A stretch of DNA of 64,000 nt from Pseudomonas fluorescens (GCF_000968015.1 NZ_LACH01000053.1:82812-146811), one strand, 5' to 3'. Shown: positions 1 to 8,818, counted from the first letter of the stretch. Made by a program: numbers and translations. The notes: generated from the letters alone by a model not told the origin.

Positions 1-79
1 GCTCCGGGCGGCGTTCCGACGATAGCGGCTAGCCAGACACCACCAATCTCCAAACCGAACACCCCTCCCCCAATCCCCG

Positions 80-85
80 TATAAT
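80..85 (+). promoter_or_regulatory. Probable -10 element of the SpoU methyltransferase gene
   Basis: A perfect TATAAT lies 30 nt before the GTG start at 115. No good -35 hexamer is visible at the expected distance, so this rests on the -10 box alone. Confidence 0.4.
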
Positions 86-114
86 CGCCGTTTTTTCCCC
101 GAAGGCACCCGCTC

Positions 115-585
115 GTGGCAGACAAACGGTACAGCTGCATTGGTTTGTATAACCCCAAATCACCGGAGAACGTCGGTTCGGTGATGCGCGCCGCTGGCTG
201 CTATGGCGTGGCGTCCGTGTTCTACACCGGCAAACGTTATGAACGCGCCGCCGACTTCGTCACCGACACCAAGCGCGTCCACTACGACATTCCGCTGATC
301 GGCATCGATGATCTGAAGAAAATCCTGCCGCTGGGCTGCGTTCCGGTCGCTGTGGAACTGGTGGACGGCGCCCGTTCGCTGCCGGAATACACGCACCCGG
401 ACCGCGCGCTGTACATCTTCGGCCCGGAAGACGGCTCTCTGGATAAAGAGATTCGCGACTGGTGCGAAGACGTGGTCTACATCCCGACCACCGGTTGCAT
501 GAACCTGGCGGCCACCGTCAACGTCGTGCTCTATGACCGTATGTCCAAGGGACTCAACACCCGTTCCGGGGCGAAATTTCGTTGA
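115..585 (+). CDS. TrmH/SpoU-family RNA 2'-O-methyltransferase
   Basis: A 156-residue protein of the SPOUT class, which transfers a methyl group from S-adenosylmethionine to RNA ribose using a trefoil-knot fold. Motif 1 is ENVGSVMRAAGCYG (residues 18-31, with the usual Asn and Arg), motif 2 is IFGPEDGSL (101-109), and motif 3 is MNLAATVNVVLYDR (129-142). It is a minimal catalytic domain with no N-terminal substrate domain, in the size range of TrmL. The start is GTG, with GAAGG about 9 nt upstream. The RNA target cannot be read from sequence. The gene stands alone, and the next gene on the same strand is 90 nt away. Confidence 0.9.
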   Translation: MADKRYSCIGLYNPKSPENVGSVMRAAGCYGVASVFYTGKRYERAADFVTDTKRVHYDIPLIGIDDLKKILPLGCVPVAVELVDGARSLPEYTHPDRALYIFGPEDGSLDKEIRDWCEDVVYIPTTGCMNLAATVNVVLYDRMSKGLNTRSGAKFR

Positions 586-677
586 TTCACCAAACATTCG
601 ATGGAACAAGCCGCCCGCCTTGGCAGTCAGCTTAAATATCTATTCTTGAAGCAGTCATTCCAGCCAGGAGACAGATC

Positions 678-1055
678 ATGAGCGAACTCAAACGCGTAGA
701 ACGCATCGAATCCACCCCGTTTCAGACTCACACGGAGCAGAACGTGCAGGGTTGGGAACGCATCGGCTCCCTGGCCGGCGGCGTGGTGATGGTGGGCAAG
801 GGCCTGCGTCGCGGTGGTGTGTTCGGCTTGATTCAAGTGGCGATCGGCGGCGTGGCCCTGGCGCGTGGTATTACCGGGCACAGTTCGGCGAAAAGCCTGC
901 TGGAGAAAAGCCGTCAGGACATGAACAACGTGCGGGCGAAGATTCAGCGGGCGGGTGAAGAGTTGAACCGGTTGAAGGCGAATGCTGAAGCCGCGACCAA
1001 GACCGCTACCGTGACCGGTAATGATTCTTTGAAGTCGCCGAAAACCGGGGTTTGA
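678..1055 (+). CDS. Small membrane protein, DUF2892/YgaP-like
   Basis: A 125-residue protein of unknown function. Residues about 28-62 (GSLAGGVVMVGKGLRRGGVFGLIQVAIGGVALARG) form a glycine-rich hydrophobic hairpin like the DUF2892 inner-membrane fold. Residues 70-110 are charged and predicted helical, probably a short coiled coil (SLLEKSRQDMNNVRAKIQRA). The start is supported by AGGAG 8 nt upstream. A long perfect inverted repeat follows the gene. The family assignment is tentative. Confidence 0.65.
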   Translation: MSELKRVERIESTPFQTHTEQNVQGWERIGSLAGGVVMVGKGLRRGGVFGLIQVAIGGVALARGITGHSSAKSLLEKSRQDMNNVRAKIQRAGEELNRLKANAEAATKTATVTGNDSLKSPKTGV

Positions 1056-1071
1056 CTTCTTAAGATAAAAA

Positions 1072-1153
1072 ATCGCAGCCTCGTTTCACTCGACAGCTCC
1101 TACATTGGAATGCGTATCCCTGTAGGAGCTGTCGAGTGAAACGAGGCTGCGAT
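1072..1153. repeat. Perfect inverted repeat, 33-nt arms, 16-nt loop
   Basis: The left arm (1072-1104) and right arm (1121-1153) are exact reverse complements. The ends next to the loop read CTCCTACA and TGTAGGAG, as in other REP-like elements here, but the outer part (TCGTTTCACTCGACAG) belongs to a different palindrome family from the GAGC/GCTC REPs. It lies between convergent genes and ends near A- and T-rich stretches, so it could terminate transcription from both sides. Confidence 0.85.
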
Positions 1154-1164
1154 CTTTTGATTTT

Positions 1165-2394
1165 CTATTGCAACAACTCGGTATCGAGGACTTTGGAAGA
1201 CTCGCCGATCACACTCTCGGCCAGTTGAACAAATTCCTTGGTATCCACGCTCTCCAAATGCATCGCCCCACGCAACACATCATCCAGCGAACGCTTGTTG
1301 CGGGTCTTCAGGCGAATCTCGCGATCCAGTTCCTGCAATAACACGACCGCTTTCGACACCTGCGCCGGGCTGACCTGCTCAGCGCGCAAGGTTGTGACCT
1401 TTTGGCTGTCCTTGGCCAACTTCTTCTGCAAACTCTCATACCGCTCGTCACTCATGCCACCGGCGCGGCGCACCAGTTCGATGGCGTAATACTCGGCAAA
1501 TCCTTCGCTGATCCAGTCACTGCGCTGCTGATCGTTGATCCGTCCGAACACCTGCGCCAATTCCCGCACCAGCGCACTGCTGCCGCTTTCGCTGACCATC
1601 GGCAGACGCGTGTTCAGATAGATCGATTCGTGCGCGCCCAGACTGCCGCGCCACATCGGGTCGTTGGCGCCGACAATCAGCAATTTGACGGGATGCCGGG
1701 GATACACCGCCTGCACTTGCGGCCAGACAAAGGTCAGCAGTGTCAACACATCCATGCGGCGCATGCCCTGGCCCTGAGGCGAGGCGACGGTGACCTCGGT
1801 TTCCCCAAGCCGCGTGCGACGGCTGCCGAGGTGACCGGCGAGCATCCAGCCCGTGGGCCGGTCGAACAAGCGAGAAACGTTATCGACCCGAAATTTGTTC
1901 TTGCCGATTCGCGGCCAGGCGGTTTCAACGCTTTTCCAGCCGGTGGGCAATTCGAACTCAAGGCGTGAGACCAGCTCAATACCGTCCTGCTGATCGAGTT
2001 TGGCTGCCGGCACCAGATCGTCGCCGCGCATCAACGCCCAGGTCGGCGTCATGCGCGTATCGAAGCTGCCGCTCTTGCGCCCGTGGCTGATGCGCACGCG
2101 GTAGGTCAGGCTGGCCTTGTCGGCGGCCGGATGCCAGACACCGCGGGCCTGCTTGCCCGGCGTGAGCTGCCATTGGCCATCGGCCTTGAAATCGCTGTAG
2201 TGACTACCATCGCCCAGGTCGAAATCCAGACTGCGCACCGCCGAACCCTGAGCCAGAGTCAGCCGCACTTCGGCCTGATCGCTTTGCGGCAACAGGCGCA
2301 CGTGGTAATCCAGATCAACCTTCTTCGCCGCCCACGCGGGCGAACCCAGGACTAATAATCCAAAGGACAACGCCAGCCGCAATCCCACAGCCAT
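1165..2394 (-). CDS. Exported M61/M1-like metallopeptidase homologue lacking the zinc motif
   Basis: A 409-residue exported protein with a signal peptide (residues 1-22, ending SPAWA). The start at 2394 is preferred over the longer open frame because AGGAG lies 6 nt upstream and the extension would translate a REP palindrome. Residues 270-310 align by eye with the active-site region of gluzincin peptidases: RELAQ (277-281) sits where HExxH is expected, and ISEGFAEYY (295-303) matches the downstream region that carries the third zinc-ligand glutamate. Both zinc histidines are missing, so it is probably a non-catalytic homologue. Function unknown. Confidence 0.7.
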   Translation of the reverse strand: MAVGLRLALSFGLLVLGSPAWAAKKVDLDYHVRLLPQSDQAEVRLTLAQGSAVRSLDFDLGDGSHYSDFKADGQWQLTPGKQARGVWHPAADKASLTYRVRISHGRKSGSFDTRMTPTWALMRGDDLVPAAKLDQQDGIELVSRLEFELPTGWKSVETAWPRIGKNKFRVDNVSRLFDRPTGWMLAGHLGSRRTRLGETEVTVASPQGQGMRRMDVLTLLTFVWPQVQAVYPRHPVKLLIVGANDPMWRGSLGAHESIYLNTRLPMVSESGSSALVRELAQVFGRINDQQRSDWISEGFAEYYAIELVRRAGGMSDERYESLQKKLAKDSQKVTTLRAEQVSPAQVSKAVVLLQELDREIRLKTRNKRSLDDVLRGAMHLESVDTKEFVQLAESVIGESSKVLDTELLQ

Positions 2395-2403
2395 ACACAC
2401 TCC

Positions 2404-2448
2404 TTGTGGCGAGCGAGCTTGCTCGCGCTGGGCTGCTTGGCAGCCCTG
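2404..2448. repeat. Single REP hairpin plus a second small hairpin in a 5' leader
   Basis: GCGAGCGAGCTTGCTCGC forms a REP-type hairpin, followed by GGGCTGCTTGGCAGCCC. Both lie directly upstream of the Shine-Dalgarno sequence of the leftward gene starting at 2394, an unusual place for a REP. They may affect its translation or mRNA stability. Confidence 0.6.
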
Positions 2449-2484
2449 AATTCTAATAATCACTGCCGATTTTGTGAGTGGGAA

Positions 2485-2934
2485 TTAACCCGCCCGGAAA
2501 ATCAGATGGTCTTCCCAATCGTCTTCGGCCACGCTGCCTTCGGCGAGCATGCGCCCGGATTGTGAAATTCGTTCGTGGTGCACTGCATCGCGATCACCGC
2601 ACACCAAGTGATGCCAGAGCGGAAGATCCTTGCCTTCGCTGACCAGGCGATAACCGCAGGTCGGTGGCAGCCACTTGAACTCGTCAGCCTTGCCCGGCGT
2701 GAGCTGGATGCAATCGGGGACGAAGTCGCGGCGGTTCGGGTAATCGGTGCACTGGCAGGTTTTCAGGTCCAGCAGTTTGCAGGCGATGCGCGTGTAATAG
2801 ACGCTGTTGTCGTCTTCATCTTCGAGCTTTTGCAGGCAGCACAGGCCGCAACCGTCGCACAGCGATTCCCACTCCTGCGGATCGAGTTGATCGAGGGTTT
2901 TGCGTATCCAGAACGGTTCGACTTTGGCGGCCAT
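2485..2934 (-). CDS. ycgN: YcgN-family cysteine-cluster protein (UPF0260)
   Basis: A 149-residue protein with a cysteine-rich core: LCDGCGLCCL near residues 25-34, then C52, C59 and C61, C75 and C92. This spacing is typical of the zinc/iron-sulfur-binding CxxCxxCC family that includes E. coli YcgN. Biochemical function is not established for the family. The length is normal for the family. The rnd-ycgL pair and a nitroreductase lie nearby, a neighbourhood common in Pseudomonas. Confidence 0.9.
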   Translation of the reverse strand: MAAKVEPFWIRKTLDQLDPQEWESLCDGCGLCCLQKLEDEDDNSVYYTRIACKLLDLKTCQCTDYPNRRDFVPDCIQLTPGKADEFKWLPPTCGYRLVSEGKDLPLWHHLVCGDRDAVHHERISQSGRMLAEGSVAEDDWEDHLIFRAG

Positions 2935-3100
2935 GGCTCAAGCATCAACATCAGGTGGTGAAAAGGCCGTCAGTCTAGTGCCAAGGCCCTTGTGGGCCAA
3001 GCGTTGGCGACTGCCGGTAAAAACGAGCTTGTCAGTTATTGTGCCGCCCAGTAGGGTTTTGCGTCGCCCCTCACCTTCAAACGTAGCAAGGAATCTCTTG

Positions 3101-3694
3101 ATGAGTGCCAATCCACGCGTTGCCGACTATGCCATCCACCCTCAGTTCACCGACCGCTGGTCGCCCCGTGCCTTCACCGGCGAAGCGATCTGCGAAGAAA
3201 CCCTGCTGAGCTTCTTCGAAGCTGCACGCTGGGCGCCATCGGCCTACAACTCGCAACCTTGGCGGTTTCTGTATGCGCGTCGCGACACGCCAAACTGGGA
3301 GCGCTATCTGGGGCTGCTGAACGAATTCAACCGCAGCTGGGCGCAACACGCCTCGGCACTGGTGATCGTAATCTCGAAAACCACCTTCGCGGTGCCTGGC
3401 GCCACCGAAGAAACCCCGGCCTTGTGGCACACCTTCGACACCGGTTCCGCGTGGGGCCATTTGGCGCTGCAAGCGAGCATCAGCGGCTGGCACACCCACG
3501 GCATGGCCGGTTTCGACCAGGACCTGACCCGCAAGGAGCTGAACATTCCTGAAGGATATGCGCTGCACGCAGCGGTAGCGGTGGGCAAACTGGGCGACAA
3601 GGCGACGCTGGCGGACTATCTGCAAGCACGTGAAGAACCGAGCCCGCGTCGCCCGCTGAGCGAGTTGGCCGCCGAGGGCGACTTCACCCTCTAA
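3101..3694 (+). CDS. Nitroreductase-family FMN oxidoreductase
   Basis: A 197-residue single-domain nitroreductase fold. FMN-binding segments include RWSPRAF (residues 19-25), APSAYNSQPW (45-54) and the C-terminal AAVAVGKLGD region. Members use NAD(P)H and FMN to reduce nitro compounds or quinones; the natural substrate is not evident. The start at 3101 has AAGGAA 7 nt upstream. The open frame extends further 5', but that part overlaps the ycgN start region and has no recognisable domain. Confidence 0.88.
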   Translation: MSANPRVADYAIHPQFTDRWSPRAFTGEAICEETLLSFFEAARWAPSAYNSQPWRFLYARRDTPNWERYLGLLNEFNRSWAQHASALVIVISKTTFAVPGATEETPALWHTFDTGSAWGHLALQASISGWHTHGMAGFDQDLTRKELNIPEGYALHAAVAVGKLGDKATLADYLQAREEPSPRRPLSELAAEGDFTL

Positions 3695-3712
3695 GCTACA
3701 CCGCAAAACCCA

Positions 3713-3801
3713 TGTGGGAGCGAGCTTGCTCGCGATGAGGCCGTCACATTCAACATCAACGTGACTGTCACACCGCCATCGCGAGCAAGCTCGCTCCCAC
3801 A
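3713..3801. repeat. REP doublet (BIME)
   Basis: Two 25-nt REP arms, 3713-3737 and 3777-3801, are perfect inverted copies of each other (core GCGAGCTTGCTCGC) around a 39-nt spacer. It lies between convergent genes, the usual location of these elements in Pseudomonas. Confidence 0.9.
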
Positions 3802-3833
3802 GGTTTTGCACAATATTCAAGAAAGCGGTGGAT

Positions 3834-4766
3834 TCAATACCCGCGATTGAAATCCACTTCCCCGCGCAACGCCTCACCCGCCTGATACGCCCGCAGGTTC
3901 TCGACAAACAGATTCACCATCATCGATGGCGAGGTCGGTGCCGAGCTGTGGCCCGTCAGCAGCAGGCCCCAAGCGGTCCAGAACGGATGACGTTGCGGCA
4001 GCGGCTCCTGACGGCAGACATCGATCACCGCACCGGCCAGATGCCCTTCTTTCAAGGCCTCCACCAGGTCCGCGTCGACCACTGCCACGCCGCGTCCGAC
4101 GTTGATGAACAACCCGGTCGGCTTGAATTGCTTGAACAGCGCCGCGTCGTACAGGTCGTGGGTGTTCGGTGTATTCGGCAGCAGATTGATCACGTAATCG
4201 ACTTCACCCACCAGACGCGGCAAATCAGCCAGCGCCCCGACTTCGACAAACGGCGCCTGCTCGCGGGCTTCGCTGGCGATGCCGTACAACTCGACGCCAA
4301 ACGGCACAAGAAACTGCGCCACGGTCTGGCCAATGTCACCGGTGCCGACGATCAACACTTTGCGCCCGGCCAGGCTTTGGCCATGGCGACTGTCCCACTT
4401 GCGCTCGACCTGGCTGACCAGCCGCGGCAGCACTTCGCGCTCGTGGCCGAGTATGTAGGTCAGCACGTATTCGGCCATGACCTGACCGAAAATCCCTACC
4501 GCCCGGGTCAGGCGATAGTGACGTGGCAAGCCGTCGGCCAGCAGCGGCGTAATGCCCGCCCAGGTCGATTGCAGCCATTGTGGCTCGTGGCCCTGACGCA
4601 GCAAGGTCGCCAGCAGATCCGGCTGACCGAGCCAGATCGGACAATCAGCGGCCAGGCTGGCCAGTTCGGCGGAGTCGCCGCTGGTCAGTACTTCCAGGTC
4701 AGGTGCTGCTTGACGCAACAGCTGGGCGTACACCGGGTGGTCGTGTTCAGCAATCAGAACGCGCAT
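3834..4766 (-). CDS. D-2-hydroxyacid dehydrogenase (glyoxylate/hydroxypyruvate reductase type)
   Basis: A 310-residue NAD(P)-dependent dehydrogenase interconverting 2-oxo and D-2-hydroxy acids. The Rossmann motif is GTGDIG (141-146). The catalytic set is Arg225 in NVGRG, Glu254 in RQEPLP and His273 in TGHSS. It resembles the GhrA subgroup in length and in the short N-terminal domain; substrate (glyoxylate, hydroxypyruvate or other) is inferred only. Expressed alone, leftward. Confidence 0.85.
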   Translation of the reverse strand: MRVLIAEHDHPVYAQLLRQAAPDLEVLTSGDSAELASLAADCPIWLGQPDLLATLLRQGHEPQWLQSTWAGITPLLADGLPRHYRLTRAVGIFGQVMAEYVLTYILGHEREVLPRLVSQVERKWDSRHGQSLAGRKVLIVGTGDIGQTVAQFLVPFGVELYGIASEAREQAPFVEVGALADLPRLVGEVDYVINLLPNTPNTHDLYDAALFKQFKPTGLFINVGRGVAVVDADLVEALKEGHLAGAVIDVCRQEPLPQRHPFWTAWGLLLTGHSSAPTSPSMMVNLFVENLRAYQAGEALRGEVDFNRGY

Positions 4767-4886
4767 GGTTCAAACCTTTCAAAAACAGTGCAGACGGCCG
4801 CCGATGGAGTAATGCTCCATCGCCTTGGCCATCGCCAAAATCATTCCAGTGTTTCATAAAGGCTCTGAACAGAGCCTGCCTGCCGG

Positions 4887-5180
4887 TCACATCGGGTCGT
4901 TGCGGCGCAGCAATTCTTCCGGCAAGTGTTCGATGTATTCGTCTTCGGCCGGCGGCATTTGCAAGTGGTAACCCTGCTTCTCAAGGTTTTCCAGCACCAC
5001 GGTGATGTCCTCGCGCGACAGTTTGCGCTCGGGGGTCAGCACCAGGTCGAAGGCGTGATGCGGTTTGCCGAAGGCGGCCATCAGACTTTCCGGGACGCGC
5101 TCCAGTGCATCGCTTTTGAGCACATAGAGGTACATCTCGTTCTTCTTCAAGCTTCGGTAGATGGAGCAAATACGTTTCAA
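4887..5180 (-). CDS. ycgL: YcgL domain protein
   Basis: A 97-residue protein matching the YcgL fold family: N-terminal ICSIYRSLKKNEMYLYV, central FGKPHHAFDLVLTPERKL, and C-terminal EKQGYHLQMPP. Its start codon overlaps the stop codon of rnd by 4 nt (ATGA), so it is translationally coupled to ribonuclease D. Its role is unknown. A small hairpin (about 4858-4876, AGGCTCTGAACAGAGCCT) follows and could be a weak terminator. Confidence 0.92.
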   Translation of the reverse strand: MKRICSIYRSLKKNEMYLYVLKSDALERVPESLMAAFGKPHHAFDLVLTPERKLSREDITVVLENLEKQGYHLQMPPAEDEYIEHLPEELLRRNDPM

Positions 5181-6310
5181 GGCTGTTCTCCGGCGGTGGC
5201 CAGGCTGTCGAGCAGCGCCTGGCCCATCAATTCGCGGCGCCAGCCACGCAGCGAATCAGGCAATTGATAAGGACCGTTGGGATAGCCACTCTTGAGCAGC
5301 GCTTCCAGGGTTTTCTTGCGCAGCATCAGCTCCGGCGCAATGTTCAGGCGTTCGGCTTCGGCCTGGCCGATCGCACGCAGCTGTTTGACCAGCGTGGCGG
5401 CGTCCACCGGCAAAGGCTCCGGCACCGCTGGCGGCCATTGATCAGGCGACACACTGCCAGAGCGCTTGATCAGATCAAGCAGAAACTCGCCGTCCTGACG
5501 CACGGTACGCGGGTGCATGTCTTCGATTTTCGCCAACGCGCCGAGGTTGTCCGGCTGAGTCCGCGCCAGCGGCCACAGGGAATGCTCACGCACGATGCGG
5601 TTGCGCGGCAGATCACGGGCGCGGGCTTCGCGCTCGCGCCAGGCGCACAGTTCACGCAACACGGCGAGCTGGGCGCGGGAAAGCTTCCAGGCCAGCTTGG
5701 CTTCGCGATAGACCTCATATGGATCAACTTCGCGGCGCAGGTTGGCCACCAGCTCGGCACCGTCTTCCAGGACCCAGGCGTACTTGTCGTCAGAAAGCTT
5801 CGGACGAAGCTGTACGAAAACTTCCGCCAGGTGCAAAGCATCTTCGGCGGCGTAGCTGATTTGGGTGTCGGAAAGCGGACGTTGCAGCCAGTCGGAACGG
5901 GTCTCGCCCTTGGGCAGGTCGATGCCGAGTACTTCCTGCACCAGCCGCGAATACCCCATGGAAAAACCGAGGTTCAGGTAAGCGGCGGCCAACTGAGTGT
6001 CGAACAGTGGCGCCGGCAGGCTGCCGGTCAGGCGCAGCAGGACTTCGAGGTCTTCGCTGCACGCATGGACGACTTTGACCACGGCCGGGTTTTCCAGCAA
6101 CGCGGCCAGCGGCTGCCAGTTATCGATGCTCAGTGGATCAATCAGGTAAGCGCGTACGCCATCGCCGATCTGCAGCAGGCCTGCAATCGGATAAAAGGTG
6201 TCGACCCGCATGAATTCGGTGTCGAGGGCAACGAATGGCAGCTGCTGCCACTCGGCGCAAAACTGACCGAGGCTATCGTTGTCGCGAATCCAGTGAATAT
6301 CGATGGCCAC
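5177..6310 (-). CDS. rnd: Ribonuclease D
   Basis: A 377-residue 3'-5' exoribonuclease that trims tRNA precursors and other stable RNAs. Residues 1-170 form the DEDD exonuclease domain: FVALDTEFMR (motif I), HACSEDLEVL (motif II) and SYAAEDALHLAEV (motif III). HRDC-type helical domains fill the C-terminal half. The start is taken as GTG at 6310, with AAGGGAGA just upstream; the open frame continues 5' but the domain begins at VAIDIHWI. First gene of the rnd-ycgL pair. Confidence 0.92.
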   Translation of the reverse strand: MAIDIHWIRDNDSLGQFCAEWQQLPFVALDTEFMRVDTFYPIAGLLQIGDGVRAYLIDPLSIDNWQPLAALLENPAVVKVVHACSEDLEVLLRLTGSLPAPLFDTQLAAAYLNLGFSMGYSRLVQEVLGIDLPKGETRSDWLQRPLSDTQISYAAEDALHLAEVFVQLRPKLSDDKYAWVLEDGAELVANLRREVDPYEVYREAKLAWKLSRAQLAVLRELCAWREREARARDLPRNRIVREHSLWPLARTQPDNLGALAKIEDMHPRTVRQDGEFLLDLIKRSGSVSPDQWPPAVPEPLPVDAATLVKQLRAIGQAEAERLNIAPELMLRKKTLEALLKSGYPNGPYQLPDSLRGWRRELMGQALLDSLATAGEQP

Positions 6311-6433
6311 ACGGCTCTCCCTTGAAGAATGGCGCGCAGTATATATCGCCCCCGGCGATTTCCGCGCATTCACTGAACAAGAGCTTTAGCGAAAATGCCT
6401 GCCGGACGGCAAGAAATGTCTGACAAGTGGAGA

Positions 6434-7096
6434 CTAGCCGGCCTTACGCAGTACATAGACGCGCATCCGCGCACAGCCGGGCAGGAAATCCTGATGACTG
6501 AGCAAACGCAAACCTGCGCGCTTGAACTCGGCTTCCACGTCGGCCTTGCTGGCCAGCGGTCGGGCCGGAACGCCCTGTGCATCCGTGCGTCGGCCTTTGA
6601 AATGAGCATCGACCCGTACCGCCACAATCACCGTATCGCGACTGACCCGATGGAACTCCTTAAGCATGGCCAAGCGATGCTCGGGGCAGGCGATGTGTTG
6701 AAACAGTTGCATGCAAAAAATGCAGTCAACCGCATTCGCCGGCAAGCCGATGTCGAACGCTGAACTCTGAAAGGTCTTGACCCGTTTCAGCAGGTTCTGC
6801 GGATGGTGGGTGCGGGCATGATCGAGGATGTCCTGCGACGGGTCGGCCGCGAGAATCACCCGGTTGGCATGCTCGGCCAGAACCGGCCAGAAGCGCCCGA
6901 CACCGCAGGCCAAATCGAGAACCAGGCCCGGCTCGCCAGCAGCCTTGAGCGCGTTGCGCACCAGTTGCTCGTCACGCCAGAACGTCAACCGCCCGGCCAG
7001 GCCACGCGGTCGCGGCTGAAGACAGACGCGGGCGTGCTCCTCGTCGTAGCGCCGGGCGATCTCAAGCTCGATGGCGGATGGGGATTGAGCGGACAT
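6434..7096 (-). CDS. Class I SAM-dependent methyltransferase
   Basis: A 220-residue protein with a Rossmann methyltransferase domain. Motif I is VLDLACGVGRFWPVL (about 58-72), followed by the acidic ILAADPSQDIL and the motif IV region VDCIFCMQLFQHIA. The chosen start MSAQSP at 7096 has GAGAG upstream; the longer open frame lacks support. No accessory domain identifies the substrate. It lies downstream of eptA on the same strand with a 72-nt gap, so co-transcription is possible. Confidence 0.82.
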   Translation of the reverse strand: MSAQSPSAIELEIARRYDEEHARVCLQPRPRGLAGRLTFWRDEQLVRNALKAAGEPGLVLDLACGVGRFWPVLAEHANRVILAADPSQDILDHARTHHPQNLLKRVKTFQSSAFDIGLPANAVDCIFCMQLFQHIACPEHRLAMLKEFHRVSRDTVIVAVRVDAHFKGRRTDAQGVPARPLASKADVEAEFKRAGLRLLSHQDFLPGCARMRVYVLRKAG

Positions 7097-7168
7097 GTGC
7101 AATGGCTCTCGGGGGAAACTCTGCCGGCCGCAAGTTAGCGACCGGGGCATGAAAAAAGGTTGAGGTAC

Positions 7169-8818
7169 TCACTCTGTGGCCAATACGCCGTCGATCACCG
7201 CACCGCGACACCCGGCAAACATATCCAGGTCCTGGTTGTAGACCTTGCTCTTGACCTCCAGCAAACCGAGCATCGAATGGAACAGGTTGTCCTGGCTCAA
7301 GGGCTTTTCGCGACTCAGTTGCAGGCAATGGGTGTCCACCGAGAACGACTTTTGATAGCTGTCTGAAAACCATGCAAGCATCGCGACATGTTTTTGTTGT
7401 TCTGGCGCGAGCATGTAAGGCGTGCCATGCAGGAACAAGTTGTACTCGCCCAGGGATTCGCCATGGTCCGACAGATAGAGCATCGCGGTGTCGACTTTGC
7501 CCTGATTGTTACGCAACAGATCGATCAAGGTGGACAGCACGTGGTCGGTATACACCAGGGTGTTGTCGTAGCCATTGACGATACTTTCGCGACTGCAATT
7601 GTTCAGGGCGTTACTTTCACAAACCGGGGTGAAGCGCTCGTATTCTTTCGGGTAGCGCTTGAAGTATTCCGGACCGTGACTGCCCATCTGGTGCAACACC
7701 AGTACCGTGTCTTTATCCAGGGTATCGATGAAGTGCTGCAAACCCTGCAGCAGGATTTCATCGCGGCATTCGCTATTGGCACACAGCACCGGGTCTTTCA
7801 GGTTACTGACGTCGTCGACAGTAACCCTATCGCAAGTACCTTTGCAGCCCGATTGGTTATCGCGCCAGATCACGTCGAGACCCGCGCGTTTGAGTACATC
7901 CAGCAGGCCTTCCTGGTTCTTGGCCTTGCTGGCGTTGTAATTCTTGCGGCCCATGTCGGAAAACATGCACGGCACCGACACCGCTGTTTCCGTCCCGCAG
8001 GAATGCACGTCGGTGAACGCGATCAGGCCGGCTTCTTTAGCCAGTTTCGGTGTGGTGTCACGGTTATACCCCAGGATCCCGAAGTTCTCGGCCCGGGCAC
8101 TTTCGCCCACCACCAGCACGGTCAGGGATTTGCGGCTGTGGGTTTGCCAGGCGGGATTTCGCTGGGCATCTTCGCCCAGTTTGACGAAGGGTTGCCGCGC
8201 AGACGCGACCTGCTCACGCAGATAGCCGGCCGAGGCGCCGATGTAGTTGCTCGGCACCACCATCAGGCGCAACTCATGGTGGTTGCGAAACAATGAGGAC
8301 AACCCTTGATAGTTAACCAGTGCGACGCCACCGATCACAGCAACTGACGCGACACTCACGAGAACTTTACTGAGTAGTTCACGGTGCCAGCGACGGTAAC
8401 TAACCGGCGTCTTCCATAGCAAAATGGACGGCAAAACACCGAGCAAAACAATATAAACAAGCAACTTGATCGAAAGTAAGTCACGCACTTCCGTCGCATT
8501 GGTTTGAGCAAAGTTACGCAACATGCCGGTGTCAATCAAAACACCGTATTGGCTCATGAAATACGCCACCCCGGCACTGATCATAAAGAGCAGGGTCAAG
8601 ACCGGTTTGAGCACAGGCCGGAACGCGAGCAGGGTCAGCACAATGTTGAAGGCGGCCAGAATCATCAAGCCGAAAGCCACGCGCATGACGATGCCCTGAC
8701 CGTCAGATGCCGTGATTTCAAACAGGTGTTGCCAGAGAACAAGATTGAAGCCCGATAATAGAAACGCGCTGGCAATCAGTGTCACCCACTCGGGGCGCAC
8801 GGCTTTAATCTTCAACAT
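7169..8818 (-). CDS. eptA: Lipid A phosphoethanolamine transferase (EptA/MCR type)
   Basis: A 549-residue inner-membrane enzyme that moves phosphoethanolamine from phosphatidylethanolamine to lipid A, lowering surface charge and polymyxin binding. Five membrane segments lie in residues 10-170, then a periplasmic alkaline-phosphatase-like domain. Zinc/nucleophile residues are Glu239 (VVGESARAENFG) and Thr278 in CGTETAVSVPC, with YLSDHGES further on. Paired cysteines (GCKGTC, LCANSEC, VCES..NC) match the family's disulfides. No linked two-component regulator is present here. Length is normal. Confidence 0.92.
   Translation of the reverse strand: MLKIKAVRPEWVTLIASAFLLSGFNLVLWQHLFEITASDGQGIVMRVAFGLMILAAFNIVLTLLAFRPVLKPVLTLLFMISAGVAYFMSQYGVLIDTGMLRNFAQTNATEVRDLLSIKLLVYIVLLGVLPSILLWKTPVSYRRWHRELLSKVLVSVASVAVIGGVALVNYQGLSSLFRNHHELRLMVVPSNYIGASAGYLREQVASARQPFVKLGEDAQRNPAWQTHSRKSLTVLVVGESARAENFGILGYNRDTTPKLAKEAGLIAFTDVHSCGTETAVSVPCMFSDMGRKNYNASKAKNQEGLLDVLKRAGLDVIWRDNQSGCKGTCDRVTVDDVSNLKDPVLCANSECRDEILLQGLQHFIDTLDKDTVLVLHQMGSHGPEYFKRYPKEYERFTPVCESNALNNCSRESIVNGYDNTLVYTDHVLSTLIDLLRNNQGKVDTAMLYLSDHGESLGEYNLFLHGTPYMLAPEQQKHVAMLAWFSDSYQKSFSVDTHCLQLSREKPLSQDNLFHSMLGLLEVKSKVYNQDLDMFAGCRGAVIDGVLATE

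Noticed and set aside
160..609. Long leftward open frame antisense to the methyltransferase
   Set aside because: Overlaps a gene with clear motifs; GC-rich codon bias opens antisense frames, and no family is recognised.
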